From the NCBI GenBank assembly GCA_002424365.1, contig DIRQ01000049.1:12927-45060 (forward strand): a stretch of DNA of 32,134 nucleotides, written 5' to 3'. A program made the position numbers and the translations under genes. This DNA is from Syntrophomonas sp. UBA5432 (lineage in GTDB: Bacteria; Bacillota; Syntrophomonadia; Syntrophomonadales; Syntrophomonadaceae). Position 1 is the first letter of the stretch. The number at the start of each line of letters is the position of its first letter. Positions 1 to 7,040 of this stretch are shown here, piece by piece. The notes below the pieces were generated by a model. That model was not told where the DNA came from and made no database searches. It saw only the letters and a list, made by a program, of their open reading frames with translations.

Positions 1-30
1 TTTATTATAATTTTTGTTGAGTGCCAGGGA

Positions 31-133
31 GTCTCCTCACTCCTCGCGCCTCACTCTAGATAATTACCCAAAGTTCTAAATTTATAGCTATTTACAAGAC
101 AGCTTTGTTATAACGCCTATTTTCTTATGGAGG
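31..133 (+). repeat. Interspersed repeat A, copy 1
   Basis: This copy shares blocks with three other intergenic stretches: cctcactcta (49-58) and the core tttacaagacagctttgtta (91-110), followed by an aacgcctatt-like block and tatggagg. Copy 4 before polC runs in the same orientation. Copies 2 and 3 are reverse-complemented. The copy ends on GGAGG (129-133), which is the only good Shine-Dalgarno sequence before the next gene. Bases 1-30 show nothing I can name. Confidence 0.7.
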
Positions 134-161
134 CAGGTGAATAGTAACGGCCGCAATTATT

Positions 162-878
162 TTGAGTATTATAATTATATTTTTAGCTGTTGCCTGTTAC
201 CTGGTCTGGAGAAATTTCGGATTACCGGGTGGCTTTACTGACTTACAAAACACCATATTAGAAGCTCGTATGGTTCAAGATGATTTAAATTCTATACTAG
301 AGAAAAGCCTAAATATTTCGCAAGAAATTGTTACGAATATTGACAACAGACTAACCCAGATGGACGAGGAAAAACAGCTACCAGGTGATAAACTATTAGA
401 CCCTGGACTATCTACAGAGGATAGTAGCTTCGATATAAAGCCAAAGAAGAAGATTAGGATTTATGAAATGGCTCGGGGCCTTGGAATAACTAGCCGGGAT
501 TTAATTTATAAAATGCAAGCGACGGGATATTTCTATGATAACCCTCTTAATTCTATTGATGAAGTAACAGCTGGGATTATTTTAGATGCAATAAATTCTG
601 GAGGTAAAGCTGAAGAGAACAGCTTTACCAAGGTAAAACATCAACCTTTAGCCAAACAGCAAATTGAGGTTACCTCTGATAATGTAGTGGAGACAGAGGA
701 TTCACAGGATTTAGAAACTTGGATTACAGGTTTAAAAGAAGCTCATCCGTATATGGCAGTCAAGGCTTTAGCCGACAAAGGCTATTCTATTAGGGATATT
801 GCTCAAATATTAGATCGGGGACAGGGTGAGGTTAATTTAATACTTAACCTGGTTAACAAGAAGAGAGTAAGTATGTGA
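162..878 (+). CDS. Membrane-anchored protein at the swrB position, with IF2_N-like and C-terminal helix-turn-helix-like segments
   Basis: The function is not known to me. The protein has a short hydrophobic N-terminus (residues 2-16), then a polar linker predicted to be helical. Residues 96-144 resemble the IF2 N-terminal domain (KKIRIYEMARGLGITSRDL). The C-terminal segment, about 197-230, contains GYSIRDIAQILDRGQGEV and looks like the helix-turn-helix-like end of DUF6115-type Clostridial proteins. It lies directly upstream of rpsB, where B. subtilis has swrB, a single-pass membrane protein needed for flagellar assembly, so positional equivalence is an inference. The start is uncertain. TTG at 162 is 28 bases from GGAGG (129-133), while the in-frame ATA at 141 is 7 bases away and would lengthen the membrane segment to about 22 residues. 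A terminator follows. Confidence 0.75.
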   Translation: MSIIIIFLAVACYLVWRNFGLPGGFTDLQNTILEARMVQDDLNSILEKSLNISQEIVTNIDNRLTQMDEEKQLPGDKLLDPGLSTEDSSFDIKPKKKIRIYEMARGLGITSRDLIYKMQATGYFYDNPLNSIDEVTAGIILDAINSGGKAEENSFTKVKHQPLAKQQIEVTSDNVVETEDSQDLETWITGLKEAHPYMAVKALADKGYSIRDIAQILDRGQGEVNLILNLVNKKRVSM

Positions 879-900
879 TATGAATTAAGAAATTGGGAAC

Positions 901-946
901 CGGTACTCAGTACTGATATGCAGTTACTTGAGTACCGTTTATTTTT
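901..946 (+). terminator. Intrinsic terminator after the swrB-position gene
   Basis: CGGTACTCA (901-909) pairs perfectly with TGAGTACCG (929-937). Partial inner pairing occurs between agtactg and cagttact. The stem is followed by TTTATTTTTG. This separates the first gene from the rpsB transcription unit. Confidence 0.8.
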
Positions 947-989
947 GATTTAATTGGCCTTAATTTTTGGTAAAAAACAGCTAGCTAGC

Positions 990-1019
990 TTGCAAAAGCA
1001 CGTAATATTGTGCTATATT
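990..1019 (+). promoter_or_regulatory. Candidate sigma-A promoter for rpsB-tsf
   Basis: TTGCAA (990-995) is separated by 18 bases from TATATT (1014-1019). The -10 box is preceded by TGC, giving an extended -10 (TGcTATATT). It lies downstream of a terminator and about 100 bases before rpsB, leaving a long structured leader. The call is by eye from consensus only. Confidence 0.5.
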
Positions 1020-1050
1020 ATCATTTGGTAATTACACACGCAGCTTGACT

Positions 1051-1118
1051 TTCTGAACGGTGCTAACTTTTAGTTTTCAGAAGGAATGAAAGTGCGGAGG
1101 ATTAAAACTAAAAGGAGG
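1051..1118 (+). promoter_or_regulatory. rpsB leader with two mutually exclusive hairpins, one reaching the ribosome binding site
   Basis: TTCTGAA (1051-1057) can pair with TTCAGAA (1076-1082). Alternatively CTTTTAGTTTT (1067-1077) can pair over 11 perfect bases with AAAACTAAAAG (1104-1114), whose end overlaps the first G of the rpsB Shine-Dalgarno GGAGG (1114-1118). The two helices share bases 1076-1077, so they compete. This is consistent with autoregulation by S2, a well-known theme for ribosomal protein operons, but no binding site is demonstrated. Confidence 0.45.
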
Positions 1119-1125
1119 AATAACC

Positions 1126-1824
1126 ATGTCAGTAATTACTATGAAGCAGCTTCTGGAGGCAGGAGTGCATTTCGGACACCAAACCCGCAGGTGGAACCCT
1201 AAGATGGGCACTTATATCTACATGGAGAGAAACGGTATTTATATCATTGATTTGCAGCAGACGGTAAAAAAGTTTGATGAAGCCTACGAATTCATTAAAT
1301 CGATGGTTGCAGAGGGGAAAGGTGTTCTTTTTGTTGGAACCAAGAAACAGGCCCAGGAAACCATAAGAGACGAAGCGCAAAGATGTGGTATGTATTTTGT
1401 TAACCAGCGTTGGCTTGGAGGTATGCTGACCAACTTCAAAACTATAAGAAAAAGGGTATTTCGTCTAAGGGAACTGGAGAAAATGGAAAGTGAAGGTGCC
1501 TTTGAGGTACTCACCAAAAAAGAGGTTGCCCGTTTGCTTAATGAAAGGGAACGCCTAGAGAGGTTTTTAGGCGGAATAAAGGACATGGATAAGCTTCCTG
1601 GTGCTGTTTTTGTAGTAGATCCGCGCAAGGAAAAAATAGCGGTGGCAGAAGCTCGCAAGCTCAATATTCCAGTGGTAGCGATAGTAGATACTAATTGCGA
1701 TCCGGATGAAATTGACTATGTTATACCAGGAAATGATGATGCTATCAGGGCAGTTAAGTTAATATCATCTAAAATTGCAGATGCCGTATTAGAAGGAAAA
1801 CAAGGAGAACAGATTACAGCATAA
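1126..1824 (+). CDS. rpsB: 30S ribosomal protein S2
   Basis: S2 is a late-assembling protein on the back of the 30S subunit and is needed for S1 recruitment where S1 is present. The 232-residue protein is of usual Firmicute length and shows the family landmarks: the N-terminal stretch KQLLEAGVHFGHQTRRWNPKM, the segment GVLFVGTKKQAQETI, and PGAVFVVDPRKEKIAVAEAR followed by PVVAIVDTNCDPD. ATG at 1126 has AAAGGAGG (1111-1118) 7 bases upstream. The gene is preceded by a structured leader and followed by a terminator-like hairpin before tsf, a layout that would lower tsf relative to rpsB transcription. Confidence 0.98.
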   Translation: MSVITMKQLLEAGVHFGHQTRRWNPKMGTYIYMERNGIYIIDLQQTVKKFDEAYEFIKSMVAEGKGVLFVGTKKQAQETIRDEAQRCGMYFVNQRWLGGMLTNFKTIRKRVFRLRELEKMESEGAFEVLTKKEVARLLNERERLERFLGGIKDMDKLPGAVFVVDPRKEKIAVAEARKLNIPVVAIVDTNCDPDEIDYVIPGNDDAIRAVKLISSKIADAVLEGKQGEQITA

Positions 1825-1832
1825 ACAAATTC

Positions 1833-1873
1833 AGGGGTGTAATGGATGTTTTCCTTAAAAGCACCCCTTTTTT
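1833..1873 (+). terminator. Terminator or attenuator between rpsB and tsf
   Basis: AGGGGTG (1833-1839) pairs with CACCCCT (1862-1868), with a further T-G pair at the top. The stem is followed by six T (1868-1873). Since tsf follows with no obvious promoter in between, it probably acts as a partial terminator. Confidence 0.75.
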
Positions 1874-1904
1874 ATGAAATAAATTAATTAGGAGGTTTAA
1901 ATCA

Positions 1905-2552
1905 GTGGTTACTGCTGAAATGGTAAAAATACTGCGTGAGAAAACTGGTGCAGGGATGATGGATTGCAAAAAGGCCTTGGTAGCTACCGGTGGAGACATT
2001 GAAAAGGCAATAGATGAGCTGCGTACCAAAGGACTTGCCAGCGCAGCCAAAAAATCTGGTAGAGTTGCCAGTGAAGGTGTGGTCACCTCTTATATTCATG
2101 CGGGTGGTCGTATAGGGGTTCTAGTGGAGGTTAACTGCGAAACCGATTTTGTTGGTAAAACGGCCGAATTTAAACAGTTGGCTTATGACATTGCTATGCA
2201 AATAGCAGCCTCTAACCCGGACTATGTAAGCCGGGAAGACGTTCCTGAACAAGTAATAACCCATGAAAAGGAAGTTCTAAGGGCCCAGGCTCTGGAAGAA
2301 GGTAAACCGGAAAAGGTAATTGACAAGATGGTGGAAGGTCGTTTGGATAAATTCTATAAGGAGCGATGTCTGCTGGACCAACAATTCATTAAAGACCCAG
2401 ACAAGACAGTACAGCAATTAATTCACGAAAATGTTGCCAAAATTGGTGAGAATATAAATGTTAGAAGGTTTGTACGTTATGAATTAGGTCAAGGAATAGA
2501 GAAAGAACAGGATGATTTTGCTGCCGAGGTTATGGCTCAATTAAAGGGCTAG
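1905..2552 (+). CDS. tsf: Elongation factor Ts
   Basis: EF-Ts is the guanine nucleotide exchange factor that recycles EF-Tu-GDP. Residues 1-40 form the UBA-like N-terminal domain (MVKILREKTGAGMMDCKKAL), and the EF-Tu-contacting TDFV signature appears in EVNCETDFVGKTAEF. At 215 residues it is the compact form common in Clostridia and cyanobacteria rather than the roughly 280-residue E. coli form. It starts with GTG at 1905, with GGAGG at 1891-1895 nine bases upstream. It pairs with rpsB as in most bacteria. Confidence 0.97.
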   Translation: MVTAEMVKILREKTGAGMMDCKKALVATGGDIEKAIDELRTKGLASAAKKSGRVASEGVVTSYIHAGGRIGVLVEVNCETDFVGKTAEFKQLAYDIAMQIAASNPDYVSREDVPEQVITHEKEVLRAQALEEGKPEKVIDKMVEGRLDKFYKERCLLDQQFIKDPDKTVQQLIHENVAKIGENINVRRFVRYELGQGIEKEQDDFAAEVMAQLKG

Positions 2553-2618
2553 GTAAATTGGATAGACGGCTAGGACAACATAGCTATGCTTTTATAGCAA
2601 CGGCAGGGAGGTAATCAC

Positions 2619-3344
2619 TTGCAAACATCCAGGTATAAGAGGGTTATACTAAAACTAAGTGGGGAAGCACTGGCTGGAAGTAGTGGATATGGTATAGATC
2701 CTAGAACCCTGGTATCGATAGCCGGACAGGTAAAGGAAGTTGTAACCAGGGGTGTAGAAGTGGCTATCGTTGTAGGTGGAGGTAACATATGGCGGGGAGT
2801 AGCCGGTAGTGCACAGGGTATGGATCGAGCTACTGCAGATTACATGGGAATGTTGGCAACAGAAATAAACGCCCTGGCTTTACAGGATGCCCTTGAAAAA
2901 CAGGGATTGGAAATACGGGTAATGACAGCAATAGAAATGAAGGAGATAGCCGAACCTTACATAAGAAGGAGAGCTATTCGCCACCTGGAGAAAGGGAGAG
3001 TAGTAATATTTGCCGCTGGTACCGGAAACCCTTATTTTTCTACAGACACAGCTGCCGCTCTTAGATCGGCGGAAATTGAGGCCGATGTTATTTTAATGGC
3101 TAAGAAAGTAGATGGGGTATATGATTCTGACCCGCTTAAAAATCCTAATGCCAAGAAGTTTAGCTATTTGCAGTACATTGATGTTCTTAACCAGGGACTG
3201 GGAGTAATGGACTCTACAGCTGCTTCTTTGTGTATGGATAATAAAATACCCATTATAGTATTTAACTTAATGGAGGATGGCAATATACTACGAGCGGTTA
3301 TGGGTGAGAATATTGGTACCTATGTAGGGGAGGTAAGAAAGTGA
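2619..3344 (+). CDS. pyrH: Uridylate kinase
   Basis: UMP kinase of the amino-acid-kinase fold phosphorylates UMP to UDP for nucleotide and cell-wall precursor supply. The 241-residue protein shows the phosphate-binding KLSGEALAG near the N-terminus, VVGGGNIWRG, and GTGNPYFSTDTAAALR, all typical of bacterial PyrH. The start is TTG at 2619, supported by GGGAGG (2606-2611) 7 bases upstream. It overlaps frr by four bases, indicating translational coupling. Family members are allosterically controlled by GTP and UTP, which is family knowledge and not visible here. Confidence 0.97.
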   Translation: MQTSRYKRVILKLSGEALAGSSGYGIDPRTLVSIAGQVKEVVTRGVEVAIVVGGGNIWRGVAGSAQGMDRATADYMGMLATEINALALQDALEKQGLEIRVMTAIEMKEIAEPYIRRRAIRHLEKGRVVIFAAGTGNPYFSTDTAAALRSAEIEADVILMAKKVDGVYDSDPLKNPNAKKFSYLQYIDVLNQGLGVMDSTAASLCMDNKIPIIVFNLMEDGNILRAVMGENIGTYVGEVRK

Positions 3345-3898
3345 TTAAAGACATTTTAAGTGATGCTGAAGAGCGGATGAAAAAAACTATCGAATATTTT
3401 GTCGGAGATTTGGCTACTCTGAGGGCAGGTAGAGCCAATCCTGCTATGGTAGAAAAACTAATGGTAGATTATTACGGTGAACCAACGCCGCTTAACCAGC
3501 TAGCTACCATTACAGTTCCAGAAGCCAGACTGCTCGTTATTCAACCCTGGGATAAAGGTAGTATAGCAGATATTGAAAAAGCCATCATGAAATCAGACCT
3601 GGGGGTTAATCCCAACAATGACGGAAATGTAGTGCGTATCGCAATTCCCCAGTTAACGGAAGAACGCCGAAAAGAATTGGCCAAGGTAGTAAAGAAAAGG
3701 GCTGAAGAAACCCGGGTAGCGGTAAGAAATATTCGTCGTGAAGGTAATGATATGGTTAAATCCAGCGAAAAAGAAAAATTAATTTCCGAGGATGAAAGCA
3801 AAAAAGGCATGGATGAAGTTCAAAAACTGACCGATAAATATATTAAAGAGATTGATACTATAACCTCGGCCAAGGAAAAAGACATTATGGAAGTATAA
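3341..3898 (+). CDS. frr: Ribosome recycling factor
   Basis: RRF works with EF-G to split the post-termination ribosome. The 185-residue length is standard. The sequence matches the family throughout: MKKTIEYFVGDLATLRAGRA, then a beta domain around DYYGEPTPLNQLATITVPEA, and the long C-terminal helix with RRKELAKVVKKRAEETRVAVR. GTG at 3341 overlaps the pyrH stop and has GGGGAGG (3327-3333) 7 bases upstream. Immediately after its stop lies repeat A copy 2. Confidence 0.98.
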   Translation: MIKDILSDAEERMKKTIEYFVGDLATLRAGRANPAMVEKLMVDYYGEPTPLNQLATITVPEARLLVIQPWDKGSIADIEKAIMKSDLGVNPNNDGNVVRIAIPQLTEERRKELAKVVKKRAEETRVAVRNIRREGNDMVKSSEKEKLISEDESKKGMDEVQKLTDKYIKEIDTITSAKEKDIMEV

Positions 3899-3900
3899 TT

Positions 3901-3990
3901 GGAACACAGGCGCTAATTAAAGAAGCTGTCTTGTATATAACTTCGAAATGGGAACTTAACTATTTGTCTAGAGTGAGGGTACTTCCTGAC
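3901..3990 (-). repeat. Interspersed repeat A, copy 2 (reverse orientation)
   Basis: The reverse complement aligns with copies 1 and 4. The complement of cctcactcta is at 3969-3978, and the complement of the acaagacagctt core is near 3922-3934. The element starts two bases after the frr stop. It is followed at about 4003-4023 by ttttcattcgtggttgtat, which resembles the segment following copy 3 (9765-9783), so the repeated unit may extend to about 4025. Confidence 0.65.
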
Positions 3991-4130
3991 TTTGTCTACC
4001 TTATTTTCATTCGTGGTTGTATCTGCCCTTTGGGAGTATCTTTCGTGCATGAACGGTCCTTTAAGTTGAATTAGAAGTTTTCTTTGCAGAATTATAGTTT
4101 AAATAAATACTGTCAATGGTTATAATTATT

Positions 4131-4164
4131 ACAAAATACCCCCTGCTCGGGGGGTTTTGTAATT
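4131..4164 (+). terminator. Intrinsic terminator upstream of uppS
   Basis: ACAAAA (4131-4136) pairs with TTTTGT (4155-4160), and CCCCC (4139-4143) pairs with GGGGG (4149-4153) around the loop tgctc. The stem ends in TTTTGTAATTT. Because it is a clear RNA hairpin rather than coding sequence, it argues that uppS starts downstream of it. Confidence 0.75.
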
Positions 4165-4184
4165 TGGCGAAAGAAGGGCTGCTT

Positions 4185-4955
4185 TTGCTTAAAAGAATAA
4201 CCAATATTAATGAACTGATAGATAATGGTCCCCTACCTCGTCATATAGCTATTATTATGGATGGTAATGGCAGGTGGGCAAGAAAGCGACTTATGCCGCG
4301 TACTATGGGACATCGGGCAGGTATGGGTTCTCTAAAACAAGTGGTAAAAGCTTGTGATGAATTAAAAATACCTGTGCTAACCGTATATGCTTTTTCTACC
4401 GAGAATTGGAAAAGACCTGACAGTGAAGTACAGTTCTTGATGAAACTTTTGGTAGAATTCCTTCATAAAGAACTAAATGAGCTTAATGAAAACAATGTTT
4501 GTATTAATGTTATAGGAGATTATGGCGTCCTAAATCAGGAGTGCCAGGACGAAATTAGACAAGCCCTGTTAACTACCCGTAACAACAAGGGATTATTATT
4601 CAATATAGCTCTAAATTATGGAGCCCGAGCAGAGATAGTTGAGGCCATAAAAAAAATAGCAGATGCAGTTGTTTGTGGTGAGATATCTCCGGATAATATT
4701 TCCGAAGCGACTGTTGCCTCTTTTTTATACACTAGAGGAGTACCTGATCCCGACCTTTTGATAAGAACAGCTGGTGAATTGCGTTTGAGCAACTTTCTTC
4801 TTTGGCAAATAGCCTATACTGAGCTCTGGGTGACAGACTGTTTGTGGCCTGATTTTACCCGGGAGGATTTGTTTACAGCTATTCGGGACTACCAGAAGCG
4901 AGACAGAAGATTCGGAGCATTAAAGGCATTGGAGAAAGGTGATCAAAGTGTTTAA
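4185..4955 (+). CDS. uppS: Isoprenyl transferase (undecaprenyl diphosphate synthase)
   Basis: A cis-prenyltransferase that makes the C55 lipid carrier for peptidoglycan from farnesyl diphosphate and isopentenyl diphosphate. From the TTG at 4185 the protein has 256 residues, the usual length, with the catalytic Asp in IAIIMDGNGRWARKR (D26), AFSTENWKRP, and RTAGELRLSNFLLWQIAYTE. The reading frame is open back to ATG 4116, but that extension would translate a terminator hairpin (4131-4160). TTG 4185 instead has GAAGGG (4172-4177) 7 bases upstream. It overlaps cdsA, and dxr and ispG, which make its substrates, lie downstream. Confidence 0.95.
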   Translation: MLKRITNINELIDNGPLPRHIAIIMDGNGRWARKRLMPRTMGHRAGMGSLKQVVKACDELKIPVLTVYAFSTENWKRPDSEVQFLMKLLVEFLHKELNELNENNVCINVIGDYGVLNQECQDEIRQALLTTRNNKGLLFNIALNYGARAEIVEAIKKIADAVVCGEISPDNISEATVASFLYTRGVPDPDLLIRTAGELRLSNFLLWQIAYTELWVTDCLWPDFTREDLFTAIRDYQKRDRRFGALKALEKGDQSV

Positions 4956-5730
4956 AACCAGGGTACTTACTGCAGTTATTGGTATTCCGGTTTTGTTGGG
5001 AGTACTTTATCTGGGGGGGACGTACTGGAAGCTACTATTTGCTCTTATGGGAATACTGGCCTTTATGGAGTTTTCCAGCATGATGTCTAATATTCAACTA
5101 AGGCCTTTACTAATACCGGGACTGCTATTACTATTGTTACTCCTATTTGCCCCCGATGCATATCTGTATCGTGGAATATTCTGTATATTAGTACTGGCGG
5201 TAACTATATCTGTTTTAAAGTATCCGGATTTAACTATTAAAGATACAGCGATAAGCCTTTTTGGTGCTGGTTATATAGGGTTTTTGTTAAGTTATACTAT
5301 TAAAATTGCTGATTTACATCAGTCTTTTGTTATTATCATACTAGCTCTGGTTCTAACCTGGGGTAGTGATACTGGGGCCTATTTTGTTGGGAAGTTATGG
5401 GGTAGACATAAAATGACTCCTGCTCTAAGTCCAAATAAGACCTGGGAGGGAGCCGCTGGGGGACTGATAGTGTCTGCTATTGCTGCAGTTATCTTTTTTA
5501 TGGTAATAGATATTGAAGGATTCAGTCTTGCATATGCTTTATTATTAGGGATAGGTGCAAGTGTTTTGGCTCAATTGGGAGACTTTTTTATATCCGGGGC
5601 CAAGAGGTTCTTTCAAGTTAAAGACAGTGGGAAAATTATACCGGGACATGGAGGGGTATTAGATCGTTTTGATAGTTTCCTTCTACTCGTTCCCCTGGTT
5701 TATTATTTTTCCATTTATATAATAATGTAA
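4948..5730 (+). CDS. cdsA: Phosphatidate cytidylyltransferase
   Basis: CdsA converts phosphatidic acid and CTP to CDP-diacylglycerol, the precursor of anionic phospholipids and phosphatidylethanolamine. It is an integral membrane protein with about eight hydrophobic segments. The C-terminal signature is intact: SGAKRFFQVKDSGKIIPGHG followed by GVLDRFDS. Two GTG starts are possible. GTG 4948 has AAAGGTGAT about 8 bases upstream and overlaps uppS by 8 bases. GTG 4939 has GGAG only 4 bases upstream. I prefer 4948 (MFKTRVLTAVIGIP); using 4939 would add three residues. Confidence 0.95.
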   Translation: MFKTRVLTAVIGIPVLLGVLYLGGTYWKLLFALMGILAFMEFSSMMSNIQLRPLLIPGLLLLLLLLFAPDAYLYRGIFCILVLAVTISVLKYPDLTIKDTAISLFGAGYIGFLLSYTIKIADLHQSFVIIILALVLTWGSDTGAYFVGKLWGRHKMTPALSPNKTWEGAAGGLIVSAIAAVIFFMVIDIEGFSLAYALLLGIGASVLAQLGDFFISGAKRFFQVKDSGKIIPGHGGVLDRFDSFLLLVPLVYYFSIYIIM

Positions 5731-5745
5731 TACGGAAATAGACAC

Positions 5746-5780
5746 AGATAACATACCCATGGGGCACACAGATGCAGCGC
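5746..5780 (-). repeat. Short repeat B, copy in reverse orientation
   Basis: Read on the minus strand it gives gcatctgtgtgccccatggg followed by tatgtt, matching copies at 8461-8494 and 17315-17344. The centre is the palindrome CCCATGGG. It is preceded by a ggaaatagacac motif (5734-5745), with variants before or after the other copies. Confidence 0.5.
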
Positions 5781-5803
5781 TAATGCGCTGAAGTTGATTT
5801 TTT
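5775..5803 (+). terminator. Possible terminator after cdsA
   Basis: CAGCGC (5775-5780) pairs perfectly with GCGCTG (5785-5790) around TAAT. A run of six T follows only after aagttga, so termination efficiency is doubtful. The remaining bases to 5921 contain a ccattttcatcggt element (about 5844-5857) shared with 9762-9775. Confidence 0.4.
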
Positions 5804-5921
5804 ATAAAATAAATTAAGGCTTAACATTTGCAATACCAATGCAGCCATTTTCATCGGTTTTTGCCGCGTAGTTCCTTGGGGTTTCCGCAGGTTCCACGTC
5901 TATTGAAGAAGGGGGAGTAAT

Positions 5922-7040
5922 ATGGATCCCGAATTACAGAAGAATGTTAAACTATTAACCCGATTATCCATACTGGTTATGGCCCTGGTAGCCGTATATC
6001 TTTTATTTACCTATATATTTCCCATATTAGGTGGGATATTATCCTATCTCCCCATAATCTTTCTTCCTTTCATATTAGCTCTAGTGTTAGCATTGGTAAC
6101 CGAACCAGTAGTTCGATTTTTTCAAAAAAGGTTAAGGATTAGCAGATCCTGGGCAGTTGCAATCAGTCTACTTTTGGTAGTTGGTGGATTTATCTACCTA
6201 TTATCAGCGATTATCTCAGTAATAATTAAGGAACTATCCCGGCTTTACCCTCAGGTGGTATACTATTCTGATCAAATAATAAACCGGATTATTAATACTA
6301 TAAGTGATTTCCAGATTTTCTACTTGCGTTTAAATCTGCCTCCACAGGTGGAGGCTACTATACAAGATAATTTGGGTAAGAGTTTGCAAGCACTCCAGGC
6401 ATTACTAGACGGCAGTATCAATGTTTTGGTGCAAACCCTCACCATGTTACCTGGTGCCTTAATATTCCTTATGATTGCTACGGTTGCTACCTTTTTCATA
6501 ATGAAAGACCGTAAAGCCCTGATGGAATTTACTATGCGGTTTGTTCCCGGGAGTGCGCAGTCCCAGGCGGTGAAAATTATTAGTGAGTTATTTCGGGCTT
6601 TAATTGGTTTCCTAAAGGCTTACAGTATATTAATTACCATTACTGCAATCATAACTATTGTTTCGCTCAAAGTCTTAAGGCTGGATTATATATTAACTAT
6701 TGGCATTATAGTTGGTATTTGTGATATATTACCGGTTCTAGGGCCTGGTACTATATTTGTGCCTTGGATACTATGGCATTTTATAAGTGGAAACCATAGC
6801 CTGGCCGTAAGTTTGCTGGTGGTTTATATTCTAATTTCCGTAATCCGGCAGTTCCTGGAACCTAAAATTGTGGGGGATAATATTGGCCTCCATCCTTTAG
6901 CTACCCTGATATCGTTATATGCTGGTCTACAACTGGGAGGAATAATAGGGATGATAATGGGACCGGTTCTGGTAGTAATAATCATAGCCTGTTACCGGGT
7001 TGGCCTTTTTGAAGGGTTTGGATGGGGGAAGAAAGATTGA
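5922..7040 (+). CDS. AI-2E family (PerM/YdbI-like) membrane permease
   Basis: A 372-residue polytopic membrane protein of the AI-2E exporter superfamily. It has hydrophobic hairpins at about residues 15-60 and 75-105, a soluble stretch at about 105-165, and a C-terminal hydrophobic block with ICDILPVLGPGTIFVPWILW and PKIVGDNIGLHPLATLISLY, typical of the family. Characterised members export autoinducer-2 or act as sodium/proton antiporters, so the substrate here cannot be assigned. ATG 5922 has GGGGGAG (5911-5917) close by. It overlaps dxr, so it is co-transcribed with the MEP gene. It is not part of the B. subtilis version of this locus. Confidence 0.88.
   Translation: MDPELQKNVKLLTRLSILVMALVAVYLLFTYIFPILGGILSYLPIIFLPFILALVLALVTEPVVRFFQKRLRISRSWAVAISLLLVVGGFIYLLSAIISVIIKELSRLYPQVVYYSDQIINRIINTISDFQIFYLRLNLPPQVEATIQDNLGKSLQALQALLDGSINVLVQTLTMLPGALIFLMIATVATFFIMKDRKALMEFTMRFVPGSAQSQAVKIISELFRALIGFLKAYSILITITAIITIVSLKVLRLDYILTIGIIVGICDILPVLGPGTIFVPWILWHFISGNHSLAVSLLVVYILISVIRQFLEPKIVGDNIGLHPLATLISLYAGLQLGGIIGMIMGPVLVVIIIACYRVGLFEGFGWGKKD

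Noticed and set aside
91..114. TTTACA and TATAAC in repeat A copy 1 as a promoter
   Set aside because: The spacer is only 12 bases, and the TATAAC is not preserved at that spacing in the other copies.
1086..1205. Short open frame in the rpsB leader overlapping rpsB out of frame (starts MKVRRIKTKRRNN)
   Set aside because: The upstream GAAGGA abuts the ATG with no proper spacing, and the basic composition follows from the A/G-rich ribosome binding region.
1284..1664. 126-codon open frame on the minus strand within rpsB
   Set aside because: It is antisense to a highly conserved ribosomal protein gene, has low-complexity Ser/Leu composition, and resembles no family. Other minus-strand open frames in the window are rejected for the same reasons.
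4116..4184. N-terminal extension of uppS
   Set aside because: It would translate a clear terminator hairpin at 4131-4160, has no ribosome binding site, and makes the protein longer than the family norm.
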